A stretch of 55,277 bases of DNA from Mesotaenium endlicherianum (GCA_009602735.1 WELA01010735.1:589028-644304), one strand, 5' to 3'. Counted from the stretch's first letter, positions 11,277 through 22,925 are shown. The notes: generated by a model not told the origin, from the sequence alone. Made by a program: numbers and translations.

Positions 11277-14171
11277 TTAGTGCGGTTTCGGCTTGTGCCC
11301 GTCCACAGCGAAGTTTCTGGTGGCAGACGGGAGGACTAGGCGCAAGCCATCAAGCTCCTTCTCAGCTATCACTTGACATCCCAGCCTTGACCTGCAGACC
11401 ATGCAACAGGAAGTTTTGATCAGCTCAAGACCCGTCACAACAAGGGCACCATAACTAGCTGCCTAAAGCTAGGTTCTATCTCTCTAGGGCAGGTGTCCAA
11501 CGAAGGCAGGGTCAATATTCAGTCTCCCTACGCAAGAAAAGAATGCTGCAGTAAGGCGCAAATCTCATTGCATGAGCAAGAAGTACGAATTGAATAATCC
11601 AAGCATGTGTATGGAACTTGGAACAAACAGGCATGAACACTCATAACACAAGTGGAAACTGAACATATATACATTGTAACATGATGACTCAATCATACAG
11701 AACATGGAGGGCACAAGGCCACAAGTGGGACTAGGACAAATAGTGAACATACGTCTCAGTCAGGCCAAAGGCGAGGTCGAGCATGTCATTCTCTTCATCA
11801 GACGGCTCAGGCAGCTTATTGTACGCCTCCTCATCCTGCAGATGCGAGCGAGCAGGCAACATGACATAAGTCCATTGCCAAGCTGCCAACACTCCGTCGA
11901 GCTGAAGGACTTAGGCTTCACTTCCCTCATTGCTAAAGAAAAGTATCTCGGATACTTCACTAGGAGGACAAAAGGAGACAGCCAAGAGACGAGGGGGAGG
12001 GGCGAGGGGGTGAGTAGCTGTGGCAGCGGTATTTAACTCAAGATCCCACAGGGCGGGGATAGCAAGCTGATGACATTGCCAACTCAATCTGCGGATACCT
12101 TCAGCTCCACCCCTCATGGGATGAAGGGTGCAGATAGTTAGATCCGGCACGAGTGCACAGTACAGTGTGAAGCTAGCATGACCAACAAGCCCATAAATTC
12201 CTACATCAACAAATGCGGACCCTGTGCATCTTGCACAGCTGCAGCAGATGGGCTTCCTCAGAAGATCATCTAGGATACTAAGGAAACCTAGAGCCATATA
12301 AGCAGTTCCAATGCAGCTGCAACCCTGCGCGAAGAGTGATAGCCATAGTTTGTGTGAGGACACAAGGCCAGGAAGCCACAGGAAGCAATTAGGACAGTGA
12401 AGACAGCAAGCTCACCATTAGGATGACATGACAGGTGGAGCAAGCCAGAGACCCCTCGCAGGCACCTGCAATGAACCCCCCACATGAGAGAGCTCATGAG
12501 CAATGACTAGTGCAAGTCTGCAGCTACTTTAGATGGAGTGCACGAGTGATGTGGATTGTAGTGGAGGAGCGAAACTTGACAGCGCCAAAAAGAAAGGCAG
12601 AGCAAGCATTAGCCCCCTCTTTCGTTTGCTCTGCGGGCACCTTATGTTCCTTCCCTCAGACTGACACCATGGGAGGAAAGGTTGCACCCGACTCTAAGAA
12701 CATTCAAAGCAGATACGACATTGCCCAGCCATTACTAGCCATTGCCGGGTTTCATATGGTTCAGTTACCCATGCCATTTGCAATGACGACGACTTAGGAC
12801 GAATGTTTAAACCCGCAAACATTCAGTCCTTCAGATAAAAACTCCTTGACAGAAAGGAGTCTGTTTCTGTGCAGCATAACAATACCGCACAATAATGCTG
12901 CGAAAAAGAAACCCACCTTCCAGGTCAATATCATTTTCATGGGCTGCTTCTAGCATATTCATCCCAATCGGGACATGTATAGTCTTCTCATCACCCTCTC
13001 TTGTTAAAAACGTCACAGATATCCTGTAAACAATAGACAAGCAGAAATTGACAATGATATGAAACCCTTCAACACAACCCAACATGTGCACGAAGTGGAC
13101 ACATAGCACATTCATACCACAAGACTTCCTAGTCAAAACTACTATTTGTTAAAAGATTATCAATAATGCATGACTAGATGCAGGAAGGACACATAATGCG
13201 TAAATAATGGTATGAAATAGCAACTGCCAATATTGTACGGCATACTTCTAAAAATTCTAGCAAAAAGACAACAAATAAGGAGTCCTTGCTATACGAGATG
13301 ACATGTCTAAAATTAACCAAGCAAACACAACCATCAATGACTGACCTAAAAAGGCAGCAATACTTGTGGCAAGCAACTGAGGACTGGAATGGGGAAGCAC
13401 CAACGTTTCTTTCTCACCCTCGCTGTCACTGCTGCTGCCAGTTGCCTCATCAGCATTTGTTCCATAAAACCTCCCTTGCCAGGTGCTACCTGCAGCACAT
13501 CGTAAAAGTGTGCATCACATAAGTTTAAAGGAAATACACATATAATACATGTTGCAATGTTCATGATAAAGCATTGATAACACAAAAGTTCCCAGGTTAA
13601 ACGAGTAAATGATGGGTGGCTTCTAAAATAAGTTCATACTCCTGTCAAGTTCCGTAATAAACTCTTTCAGTGTACGGCGATGTACATACATAAAGCTCTT
13701 TATCACAGCGTCCCATATGTTGAGAACAATTAAGGATATAGAACTTGTCAGACATACCAGACATCACGACCCCTTGCTCGTTGCAAACTGCTTAGCTGAC
13801 AACTTACATGCAATCAACGATCAACCAATATCTTCATGCATAATATGAATACACCCATGAAACGCACCAAAGAAAGAGCTGCAGGTTGTCACACCTGCTG
13901 AATTGACCACACCCTGGGTCCATATAGATCGGCCTGGAGCTGCCGCGGCTCGATCCATGACATTCCTCATCGCAGCTCTCGCTAAACTGGCCATAGGGAC
14001 TGAGCTGGAAGGTGGATCTCGAGATCCAAAACCAGATCCAGAACAAAGAGGCCGATCACTAGATGCAAGGACACAGCTAGCTTCTGGATTGGCAAGCCGC
14101 ATGCGGTGAACGAGAGCCAAGGCATGCCTCTTTGCACCCTCCAGTACCGTTCTTCCACGGTCAACACTCAT
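11277..14171 (-). CDS. MFDX: adrenodoxin-like mitochondrial [2Fe-2S] ferredoxin (six exons)
   Basis: Exons in minus order: 14171-13895, 13489-about 13405, 13023-12917, 12465-12416, 11835-11753 and 11391-11277 (TAA). Mitochondrial adrenodoxin-type ferredoxins pass electrons from ferredoxin reductase to Fe-S assembly and, in plants, to biotin synthesis. The exons encode [20 protein letters not shown] and [14 protein letters not shown]. Next come the cluster loop [14 protein letters not shown] (three Cys ligands), [18 protein letters not shown], then SRLGCQV (fourth Cys). The end is [15 protein letters not shown]. All junction phases agree except the exon 2 donor (GAAAC|GTTGGT), which is weak and approximate. 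The N-terminus is Arg/Ala-rich as expected of a presequence. Possible starts are 14237, 14171 and 13994; the last gives the shortest classical presequence ([16 protein letters not shown]). Divergent from the proteasome gene. Confidence 0.92.
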
Positions 14172-14778
14172 CGCAAGAGCGGATAATGCGTAGGACAAGA
14201 AGTGAACCAATCGTAAGGTCAAACAGAGAGTAATCACTGAAGGCGGCTAATTGTGGTGAAGGTAAATGTGAAGCTATTTAGATAAGAAAGATATGGTGGG
14301 ATGGGGGATGTTAAGTAGTCGTAGCGACCCTGGAGGTTTATAAGCTGAACCTCTTTCTTCCTGCTTGCGTTCTCCCTTTGCTATGTCGTCAACGTCGGAT
14401 GTCTTAGACGTCGAATGCCGCTATATTTTGAACGTTACCGTGGACGAACTGGCGACGCCATTAAGTTCCACAGACTTCAACCGAACGTCGTCACACCTCG
14501 TTCTGACGACGAAGCAATATCGACAGGGGGTTTTGCCTGGAGAGCTTCGAGTCACAGCGAGATCACGGGTTGGAATGGCAAGGTCGCTGGGAATGACTTG
14601 GAAGAACATCACATGATCTGGAGATGTGTCTTGTTAACAGTCACAGCTGATTGTACTAAATATAAAGCTCTAAGTGAATTGTATCTGAAAAGAAAGAAGA
14701 CTCATTGAGGCCGTTCGGTAGATTCGGAACTTCTGACCAGCTTCGTGTTTGCTGTTTGTTCAAGGGTAGAATTACAGT
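14172..14778. promoter_or_regulatory. shared upstream region of MFDX (-) and PBF1 (+)
   Basis: About 0.6 kb separates the two divergent housekeeping genes. A TATA-like TTTATAAGC lies at about 14337, followed by a pyrimidine-rich CTCTTTCTTCCTGC tract that could mark a + strand start. The ATG of PBF1 follows AATTACAG directly, so a 5' UTR intron is possible. An 83-codon frame at 14365-14616 has no recognisable domain. Confidence 0.4.
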
Positions 14779-17595
14779 ATGTCGTGGAGTCCTTACGATA
14801 ACAATGGAGGGTACGTCCACCATATGTCCTGCGCATGTTTCTTCTGAGTCATTCAAGCAACATCTCTGCCGAACACAAACTTGTACTACCTTGTGTGCCG
14901 TGCCTGAAGAGGGTATCATAACCTCATAGTTCATAAGACGACGATGTTTGACAAGTCAGCAATTCGTATGTATATGGATGCAGCACGTGTGTGGCAATAG
15001 CTGGTGAAGACTATTGTGTCGTTGCAGCAGACACTCGAATGTCCACTGGCTATAGCATATTGAGCAGAGAATCATCAAAGCTGTTTCAGTTGTAAGTCTC
15101 TGGTGGACTTTCTTCTGGCTTTGTGGGGTAATTCTTGCTCAAAATGGGCACGTGATGTTTATTGTCTTGCACCATGGATAGACTTGCGCTCTTTTGGAGC
15201 TGTTATTCTGAAGCTGTTAACGTGCACCATAGGCTCTTGTACACAGTTTTAAGTTAAACTCAAAAAAGTGCAGACTAGGGCGTTGTACTCTTGTAGGTCA
15301 TTGAGCTTCTTACATTGCAATGAGTGTCCCAGTCATAAGTATACGCAGGAGATTAGCGTCCTCTGTTTCCTGAGATGGTGACTGGGAATTGCCCTCTAAC
15401 GAAGTGAGGCTTTTGACTGCAGATCTGATAAATGTGTACTTGCAACGTCAGGCTTTCAGGCCGATATGCGTACTCTTCAAAAACATCTACATGCTCGATT
15501 TAAGGTGAGTTGTCCCATAAGCTATAGTCATTTTCATTCAGTTGTCGTGTCATACACTATTGGTATACTTCAAGTTGGAATGTGTGAATAGCCATAGGAA
15601 GTTTGTGGTTTCATGAATATCTGGCTACAAGTACAACGACAAACTTTTTGTTATCATGACAGCTTTGCACCTGCTTGCTGACACAATCACATACACATGC
15701 ATGGATAGTAATATGTGTTTACATACACCTGAGTTAGTTCATGATCTCAATTACGTTACTGTAGGAATACGATGGCACACAACGATTATCTGCAGCTGTT
15801 TGATTAGTGCTAGGAGCGCCAGCATCAGTGCTAAGGTAGTGTGCAATTTGCGCTAGCCATCTGGCGGAATGAAGCGGGTTGTTTCTGCTGCAACTCATAC
15901 ACGACTGCTGGGAAGATATTCATGCCTACTCATTGAGACACGGTACCTGTCTTCAAAAAACTTATGGGGACGTCGCTATAAGCCCGATGTGTCGTGGGAT
16001 TTATGAATTCTGACATTCTGCGCTACCGCTGCCATTGCCACCGTGTAGATCTATGAGCAACAGCACAATGAGCCCATGAGCTGCCCGGCCATGGCTCAGC
16101 TCCTGTCCAACACGTTGTACTACAAGCGCTTCTTTCCCTACTACACCTTCAACCTCGTGGGTGGCTTGGACACTGAAGGTACAGCTCCCTACTCTGCAGG
16201 CCTGCCTGTATACCCTGAAGCTTTCTGAAGCTTTCTCTCAGCACTTGTACACCATGCTCCTCTGAAGGGGCGTTTTCTGAAGAGGCACTAGCCTAAGGTC
16301 TTGTATAGACTACTGAAGGAGTTGGGAAAGTCGATGGAGTTTCTTTGAATGCTTTGTTCTCAGGTGATTGCAGGGTCATCACTTGTGAGCGGTTTCTGTG
16401 ACCTGCACTTGCTCATTTTTCTTGCTCCTGATCATCATTGGTTGGCCCTTTGGAATGCCAAAACTTTAAATGCGCACTTCGTTCGTGTAAGAATGTTTTT
16501 GTGTGGACTTGTACGTGTATCGCTTCAATGTACTGTCGTGTGCATATGTGCGTAGTTGCGTCCATATCTCCTCTTGCTGTGGTTACATGTGTGCAGATGT
16601 TGTGTATGTAAATGGGATGTAGGTTTAGGAACCATGTATTTGGAAAGATGTGTGCATCTAAGCGTGTGTTGGTACTTCGTCTTCCTTTCCTTCAAGGATC
16701 TGCTCTCGTGATGTTTGAGTGTCAACTAAAGGTCAGGTGTGAGTGACTGACAGCCTTATGCTCATCCTTGACACTAGAGTGAACATTGTCATGGTCCATG
16801 TTTGTATCTGCACATGTGTATGTACATATCTATGTGTGTACCATCTGTAGTATACATAGTACACACATATGTACATATGCATGTGCAGGACGAGGGTGTG
16901 TGTACTCCTACGATGCTGTGGGTAGCTACGAGCGCTCGGGCTACAGTGCGCAGGGCACAGGACAGGAACTTGTCATTCCCACGCTCGACAACCAGCTTAA
17001 GTCGGCCAGCCCCCTCGTGTTGCCGCCACAAGTATGAGCTTTTTCTTCCCCCCCCCTCCCCCCCCCNNNNNNNNNNNNNNNNNNNNNNNNNNNNNNNNNN
17101 NNNNNNNNNNNNNNNNNNNNNNNNNNNNNNNNNNNNNNNNNNNNNNNNNNNNNNNNNNNNNNNNNNNNNNNNNNNNNNNNNNNNNNNNNNNNNNNNNNNN
17201 NNNNNNNNNNNNNNNNNNNNNNNNNNNNNNNNNNNNNNNNNNNNNNNNNNNNNNNNNNNNNNNNNNNNNNNNNNNNNNNNNNNNNNNNNNNNNNNNNNNN
17301 NNNNNNNNNNNNNNNNNNNNNNNNNNNNNNNNNNNNNNNNNNNNNNNNNNNNNNNNNNNNNNNNNNNNNNNNNNNNNNNNNNNNNNNNNNNNNNNNNNNN
17401 NNNNNNNNNNNNNNNNNNNNNNNNNNNNNNNNNNNNNNNNNNNNNNNNNNNNNNNNNNNNNNNNNNNNNNNNNNNNNNNNNNNNNNNNNNNNNNNNNNNN
17501 NNNNNNNNNNNNNNNNNNNNNNNNNNNNNNNNNNNNNNNNNNNNNNNNNNNNNNNNNNNNNNNNNNNNNNNNNNNNNNNNNNNNNNNNNNNNNNN

Positions 17596-17643
<48 letters not shown>

Positions 17644-19080
17644 GAGCGTGCGCATGCGGGTGCTTTAAGGAAGGCTGACCCTGTGCTTAAGTTTATTGCG
17701 CAACCTATGCAGAGGACTCCGATGTCTCATCAATTATGTATTTTCCGGAAACCCCTTTCTTGGGGTGCCCTTGTGCATCTCAGCTAGCCGCGATGGGTAT
17801 AAGTTCATGTCGTGTACCAAACGCTAGCTCCTTGATCGGTCTCGTGTGAGCATTTCACTTTCTCAGTTCCAATAATATATATCAAGTGCATGGCTATTGG
17901 TTACTGAGCTGTGGCTATTTGGGGTGCGTCTTTGGCTGTGAGTTGATGCTATGCCCTTGGGGGGATTGTGCTTTTCAGAGTCTTGTTCATATTCACTCTG
18001 GGGTTGGTGTCTTCGAGGTTTTCATTCACGCTCTGGGGTTGGTGCCTCCTGTGATGCTTGAGGCTGCACTCAGCCGGCAGCAGTGGGGTGTACTTCTTGC
18101 TTGTGTGCCAGATTTAGCTCATATGTATCCGTGCCCTCCGTAACTTGGGATGCTTTAAATGAATTGTACCTCGTGTCTCTCGTGTAGTGAGTAGTGCTTC
18201 ATGTTGCTGAGCATGCGAGCGTTTCGCTTGCTTACTCCCCGCATTGCCTCAGGTGAAAGGCTAATTAAGTTTTTTTGCTGCTTGTACCAGTGTCAGTTGA
18301 CTGCGGAATCCTGTCATACGGCTCTTGGATGTCCTTTTTCCCTGTGAGTCAGTTGAATGACCTGTGTCATGCTTAGATGACGAGGCTCATGTGTGAGCCA
18401 TGCCAATCTTGCTAGACTGGCGGCTCGTCTCTTGGTTCAACCAATTTTCCTAAGCGCAAAATAATCTGATGTATGCATAAATTATAGGTGTTGTGCTTGA
18501 ATCATTTGTTTTACGCTTGGGTCATGCGTGTCATGCTTGCATGCTTCACGTGATCCTTGCATGCGATACGTTGCGTGGCTACATGTCATGCTAAGATTAC
18601 TCGTCTCACGCACTATCACCCTGCCGTGTTGATCGTTTGGCAGAGTACCGCAACGCCTTTGACTGAAGCGGAGGCCGTGGATCTCGTGAAGGACACCTTT
18701 GCGTCTGCAGCCGAGCGTGATATCTACACGGTGAGTGCCTCCTTGCTTGAAAGTCAGTTGTACGCTGTGCATGGGACGTGCATGTTGGTTGTAAGCCCTG
18801 GGTCCTTTTTTTAGCTCGGAAGGAGGATGGGATTTGGAGTTGTTGTTTGTCTCACTTTGATGACTTAAGCACCCGTTTCTTGGCTCGACAAATTATCATG
18901 AAGGGGAGATCCTCATGTAGGTAGGTTTGACATCTGGAGACGTCGATTAAAACAAATGCGTGCTTGCGTTGATGTGACTTATTTTACGTATTGTGGTTTT
19001 TTCAGGGAGACGGCGTGGAGATCATAATCATCAATCGGAACGGTGTCACTCGCGATTATGTTCCTTTGAAGAAAGACTAG
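14779..19080 (+). CDS. PBF1: 20S proteasome subunit beta type-1 (beta-6), complete, seven exons
   Basis: Exons 14779-14810, 14984-15091, 15423-15504, 16049-16178, 16889-17031, 18644-18730 and 19006-19080 (TAG) join with matching phases to give 218 aa, against about 223 in land plants. Beta-6 is a structural, non-proteolytic subunit of the beta ring of the 20S core. Recognisable stretches: MSWSPYDNNGG at the start, then TCVAIAGEDYCVVAADTRMS, SCPAMAQLLSNTLYYKRFFP, YSYDAVGSYERSGYSAQG, LDNQLKSASPLVLP, and PLTEAEAVDLVK..FASAAERDIYT before the last exon. It ends in LKKD. Nearly every residue block matches plant PBF1. The fifth intron contains the 529-base N run, so its real length is unknown. I chose the ATG because plant PBF1 begins only a few residues before WSPYDNNGG. 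Confidence 0.97.
16811..16885 (+). repeat. imperfect inverted repeat ending at the PBF1 intron 4 acceptor
   Basis: The left arm (16811-16841) and right arm (16859-16885) share TATGTACATAT and GTGTGTAC/GTACACAC in inverted order. The right arm stops directly before the CAG of the acceptor at 16886-16888. No polypyrimidine tract is present. Confidence 0.6.
17038..17645. other. assembly gap (N run 17067-17595) flanked by C-rich and (CT)n tracts
   Basis: The gap begins inside a T/C-rich homopolymer stretch and resumes in a (CT)n microsatellite (17600-17641), so a simple repeat probably broke the assembly. It lies wholly in PBF1 intron 5. Confidence 0.95.
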
Positions 19081-19301
19081 GAGCAGTAAGAATTGTGTAC
19101 ATTCTTGTCCAAATTATAAATAAGACTTCTGTCGCATTGACAATTGTCGCAACTTTTTGCCTGAGTTTTCTGTACCCTTGCCAACATACATGACACCAGC
19201 TCACAAACAAGAATGATGTCAGCTTAAGAGCAGTATTGATGATGTATAACTGCGTCACATTCATTCTTCAACCTTGGTATGTCCTCACAGGTGCTCATTG
19301 T

Positions 19302-19302
<1 letters not shown>

Positions 19303-19358
<56 letters not shown>

Positions 19359-19359
19359 N

Positions 19360-19398
<39 letters not shown>
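19303..19398. repeat. (CT)n microsatellite with one N
   Basis: About 96 bases of CT dinucleotide, interrupted by a single N at 19359 that probably marks a contig join of uncertain repeat length. Confidence 0.95.
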
Positions 19399-19401
<3 letters not shown>

Positions 19402-20053
19402 CAAAATCTTTCCCTTCTGCGGTTATAAGCATACACACTCATGTATAAAGCGTCTCTTCACTTCTTGCGCTGCTAATGCGGCAAAGGCCACTCATAGGCA
19501 GCACAAGGGTCGTTAGAGGAGTTAAGGGTCAAATATCTTATCATCTTTGCGCTACTGGTTTCTCAACTTTGTAGCATTAAAATTTGGCTTGCTAAAGCTC
19601 GCTCGAGAAAGATGGTACTTGTTATAACTGGCTAAGGTGGTTAGAAGTTCAGAAATTAAAGAATAGGTAAATAGAAAAATATAGATGGCACTTCATGGTG
19701 AGAACTGGGATCTTAGCGTGCTTATGCGCAGCACGACAGATAATAAGGAATGGGTATTGACCTCAGTTAGGTGACCAATTGATCTCGTTATTAGCACTGG
19801 CCCTTGATGAGCAATGTCGTAACAGTGGCCGTCGACGGACATTAGGCATCAACACTCCTAATCTACACAAGTGCGGGAACAGCATGGACCGGACATGACT
19901 CTAAGGGACTAGGCATGGACTGGCTAACCTAAGTGCTGTGGGTAAAAACCCCCCCTATTAGGGGGAAAAGCCCACAGCTTATGAGCTGTAAATAAAAAAG
20001 AATACGAGAGGTCTGAACTGGGCACTACTGGGCAACTGGGCAGCTACAAAGTA
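19399..20053. other. unassigned region, possible 3' LTR zone of element F
   Basis: No coding frame is visible. The minus-strand element F must end somewhere here or just to the right, but its second LTR is outside the window, so I cannot place the boundary. Confidence 0.35.
19935..19978. repeat. strong hairpin
   Basis: GCTGTGGG (19935-19942) pairs with CCCACAGC (19971-19978). Inside, a C-run faces a G-run across TATTA, flanked by A-rich bulges. Confidence 0.65.
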
Positions 20054-20500
20054 CTAACTAGAGAGCGAAAAATGAGCTATGAAAACCCCCCCCCCCAGCT
20101 GCAGGCGAGGGACTGTGAGCGCAGCTGAACGTGGAGGAGCTAGGATGTGGTCATTGGGAACAACAGAAGTGTGGACGGTCTGTGGAGAGCCTGGGAAGTA
20201 GAACCCGGGCGGGAGGTACTCCAGGTGGTACACGTGTCGAACGGACACAGGGTAGGCATCCAAAACGGTAAAGAGGTGGGGCGACTCGGCCGACTGACGG
20301 CCACGGGGCCACTGAGAAGGTGTGCGCGCACGCTCCAGGAAACTCCCGCGAAGAGCATCCGCGATAGCAGGCGTCAGCATCGGCGGCGAGAGACTCCCCG
20401 TGTCGTGGAGCAGGGACTCCAGCCACCATGAGGAGGGAGGGTGGCCTGCAAAGACAGCACGGAAGCAACGGGGCAACGAACGGATACACGTAGAACACAA
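20054..20500 (-). pseudogene. unknown open frame downstream of the PHD finger in element F
   Basis: This 148-codon frame lies after the PHD stop codon in another frame. It is GC-rich, Pro/Ser-rich and stop-free, and I recognise no domain. A convincing splice acceptor (long pyrimidine run, then TTTGCAG|GCCACC) sits at its start on the minus strand at about 20455, so it could be a 3' exon of F rather than a separate gene. I did not find a matching donor. It ends near a poly-G run (20085-20096 on this strand appears as C). It may equally be F's 3' untranslated region. Confidence 0.3.
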
Positions 20501-20546
20501 AACGTAACAAAATATACGAAAAGGGAAGGGAAGTAATGAGGGGGTC

Positions 20547-20962
20547 CTAAGCTAGAAGTGGTGGTCTGCACGAGGGGCAAAACCAGTCACCTTCAGGGAC
20601 TTTAAGTAAAGGTGGAACCAAGCAAACCAAGTGCCAACCAGCATTGCAACGATCGCACAACAGCATAGAAGCAGGACAACGACTCGAACCACACCCTCGA
20701 CATGGGTGATTAGCGAGAACAGTGGCCGGCATCGGGTCAACTTCATGCACGATATTAGGCAAGTGATATGGTGCGCAATTCTTCATGTTCTCACGAACAG
20801 TACGACCATTAGACCCCTCAAGCATAAGGACCCCATTAGGATTGACTGTGCGCACACGGAGAATGACAGGACCAGCCCGCACATCGAGAGTGTCCCGCAC
20901 CTTGCGATGCAAATAGACATAATCACCAACCTCACTTGACCATGCGTGCTTTGTACACCCCA
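20547..20962 (-). pseudogene. element F polyprotein C-terminus with PHD finger
   Basis: The first half (EVGDYVYLHRKVRD..) resembles the small beta-barrel that follows gypsy integrase cores. The second half is a full C4HC3 PHD finger: CRGC, then LLCDRC, HLVC and CPSC, with an aromatic (GDWF) just before the last Cys pair. The spacing is Cx2C, x11, Cx2C, x4, Hx2C, x14, Cx2C. PHD fingers bind histone H3 tails, so this module could steer integration to particular chromatin, as integrase chromodomains do. A solo LTR (20963-21464) separates it from the integrase core, and after its removal one base must shift to join the frames. The PHD itself is undamaged. Confidence 0.85.
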
Positions 20963-21464
20963 TGTAGTGAACAGATAGATAAAGTACTTAGTAAAACATA
21001 ATACTTTATCTATTCAAGACAAGGATCTTTGAACACAAGTGGTAGCTTCTTGAAAGAGAGATGGCTTCTTCAAAGTTAATATATTTCTGTATTTTGGCAA
21101 GTACAAGAGTGATTCTGGAATGTCTTTCTATGTTCTAGCTCTTGTTTATATACTTGCTACATAAGTAATTTCTAGGAAGGTGTATGTTGATGTGTTGGCA
21201 CCCAACACATCCCAAAACTTGCCACCTCTTTCTAGAATAATGTACACATGTCCTTTTGACCTAAAAATGGCACATCTGACTTTTGCCACATGGAGTTCTT
21301 CTAGGTCTTTTTTCTAACTTCGAAAATGCCTTGGAAGGTACAAAGGACATGAACCAAGTTACTAGAGTACCTATTCACACTTGACTCCACACAATACCAC
21401 TCCAAATATATTTGAAAACATTAAAATATATGCATACTAATATATAATAACTCAAATCACTACA
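20963..21464 (-). mobile_element. solo LTR, about 500-bp family, TSD CCCCA
   Basis: The ends are TGTAGTGA..TCACTACA, flanked by CCCCA at 20958-20962 and 21465-21469. An inverted, near-identical copy lies at 47587-48089. Terminal TG/CA with a 5-bp target duplication and an internal TATATAAA box (read on the minus strand) indicates an LTR left by recombination. It interrupts element F between integrase and PHD. Confidence 0.85.
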
Positions 21465-22266
21465 CCCCACTTCGCAAACGAGCATAACGCAGAGTGTCTC
21501 GGTGCTGAGCAGTGAGCAAGTTACCTATAGCAATAGGCATGTGCTTAAGGAACAATGCAACCCTCGCGTTGAGGTGAGTTAACGGCAGATCGTGATCATC
21601 AGTGTGAATGGGGACAGGAACACGACGACGAATGGCAGAAGGGAGGAGGGGTTCTCGACCGTAGAGGAGGAAGGAAGGGGAGTACGAACGCAAAGAGGCT
21701 TGGTTGCTGAAGTAACCCATGGCCAGCCATGGAATACGCACATCCCGGTTTGACACATCACACGTGAGAGCATACTTACGGAGGCTGCGTTTGACCGTTT
21801 GGACTATTCGTTCAGCAAGACCATCAGCCTGAGGGTGGTCTCGAGAGGTAGCGCGATGATCAATAAATGACTTATCAAGCAACTCAGCCAAGTCACCCTG
21901 AAACTCTGACCCTTGATTAGTGAGGACCTCAGCACACGCCCCATAGCGGCATAGAACTCGCTCAGTGAACGCTCGAGCAATAAAGGCACTGGACTTATCA
22001 GGAATACTCACCAACTCGATCCACTTAGTGAGGTGCTCGATCATGACAAGGACGTAGCGCATCCCACACTTAGAAAGGGGTAAAGGCCCAGCCAAATCCA
22101 GTGACCATCGATAGAAAATCCCACGTAGGGGAAGAGGATTGAGAACGGAGGGGAGTGCATTGAAAGTGTTCTTACCACGGTCACATGACGTGCATAAACG
22201 AACAAAATTGCTGACTTGAGCGACCAACCCCTCCCACCAAAACTCGGTCTGCAGAAGAGAACTCAT
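21465..22266 (-). pseudogene. element F integrase core
   Basis: Retroviral-type integrase. The zinc-binding N-terminus ends in LCTSCDRGK (CxxC). Its upstream HH pair falls in a shifted frame near 22280-22300. The catalytic core reads WSLDLAGPLPLSK (first Asp), LTNQGSEFQGDL (second position, Asp replaced by Asn) and DHPQADGLAERIVQTVKRSL (the catalytic Glu lies in this helix). The Asp-to-Asn change is one G-to-A transition in the coding strand (codon 21916-21918), which would inactivate strand transfer. The frame ends in RLRSGV where the solo LTR begins. Its order after RNase H and before the C-terminal barrel is normal for Ty3/gypsy. Confidence 0.88.
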
Positions 22267-22303
22267 GCATTTAACTCCAAAGTGCCCAGATTCTTCATGG
22301 ACC

Positions 22304-22925
22304 TTACGAATAAGAGTTATGCGCTCTCAAGGGGGTGGGACGACTTGAGTGTGGTGAGGGAAGATACGCAACAAAGACCCGCCATGCCAGTGATATCGAA
22401 CACAACGATGCAAAACTTGGTCCCGTTCCCGCAACGAGAGGGGAGAAGACTAGGTGTGAATGCGCAAATACTCCATCAGACCATACATCAGGCACTGCAT
22501 GTGGGAGGGCAACCGGACTGACCGCACACGCACCCACAGGAGTAGAAAGACAACCGAGGTAGTACGCCGCATGCCAGGCTGGCAAGATATGTTCCTGCTG
22601 GCTAGAGGCAAAACGCGCTCCGGTGAGATCAACGTCCCAGGGGTGAGGGTTGCGGCTGAGAACGTCTGCATCCTGGTTACTTAACCCAGCCTTATGTTCG
22701 ATGGTGAAATCGTACTCCTGAAGTATGAGGGCCCAACGCGCGTGTTTACCCGTGAGTTTTTGGTTGGTCATTAGCCATTTAAGGGGTTGGTGGTCGGTGA
22801 TGAGTGTGAAGTGAGTACCATAGAGATATGGGCGAAAGTGCACCACAACCCACACTGTAGCCAAGCATTCCCCTTCATACAAGCTATAATTCCGTTCGGC
22901 AGAGTTGTTACTACGACTGGCATAG
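22304..22925 (-). pseudogene. element F RNase H and linker
   Basis: RNase H removes the RNA strand of the RNA-DNA hybrid during reverse transcription. Visible features are YEGECLATVWVVVHFRPYLY, FTLITDHQPLKWLM and the C-terminal end YDFTIEHKAGLSNQDADVLSR typical of gypsy RNase H. The frame is open to 22925, where element A begins inside the codon series SRSNNSAERNYS. Beyond about 22600 the linker towards integrase loses its frame, and it stops before 22304. The N-terminal part of the same domain is at 48999-49100, beyond A. Confidence 0.85.

Noticed and set aside
11177..11337. Possible extra MAPEG exon after a TTTCAG acceptor
   Set aside because: The phase would fit, but this DNA carries the last ferredoxin exon on the other strand, and the MAPEG protein already has its full family length.
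11911..12363. 150-codon minus-strand frame
   Set aside because: It lies in a ferredoxin intron, out of frame with the real exons, and shows no domain.
14365..14616. 83-codon frame upstream of PBF1
   Set aside because: No known domain, and PBF1 starts independently. More likely 5' UTR or promoter.
16789..17678. Long frames through the N run
   Set aside because: They exist only because N is read through. The flanks are simple repeats.
20963..21464. DNA transposon with short terminal inverted repeats
   Set aside because: TGTAGTGA/TCACTACA would fit, but TG..CA ends, 5-bp TSDs, a TATA box and a size of about 500 bp fit a solo LTR better.
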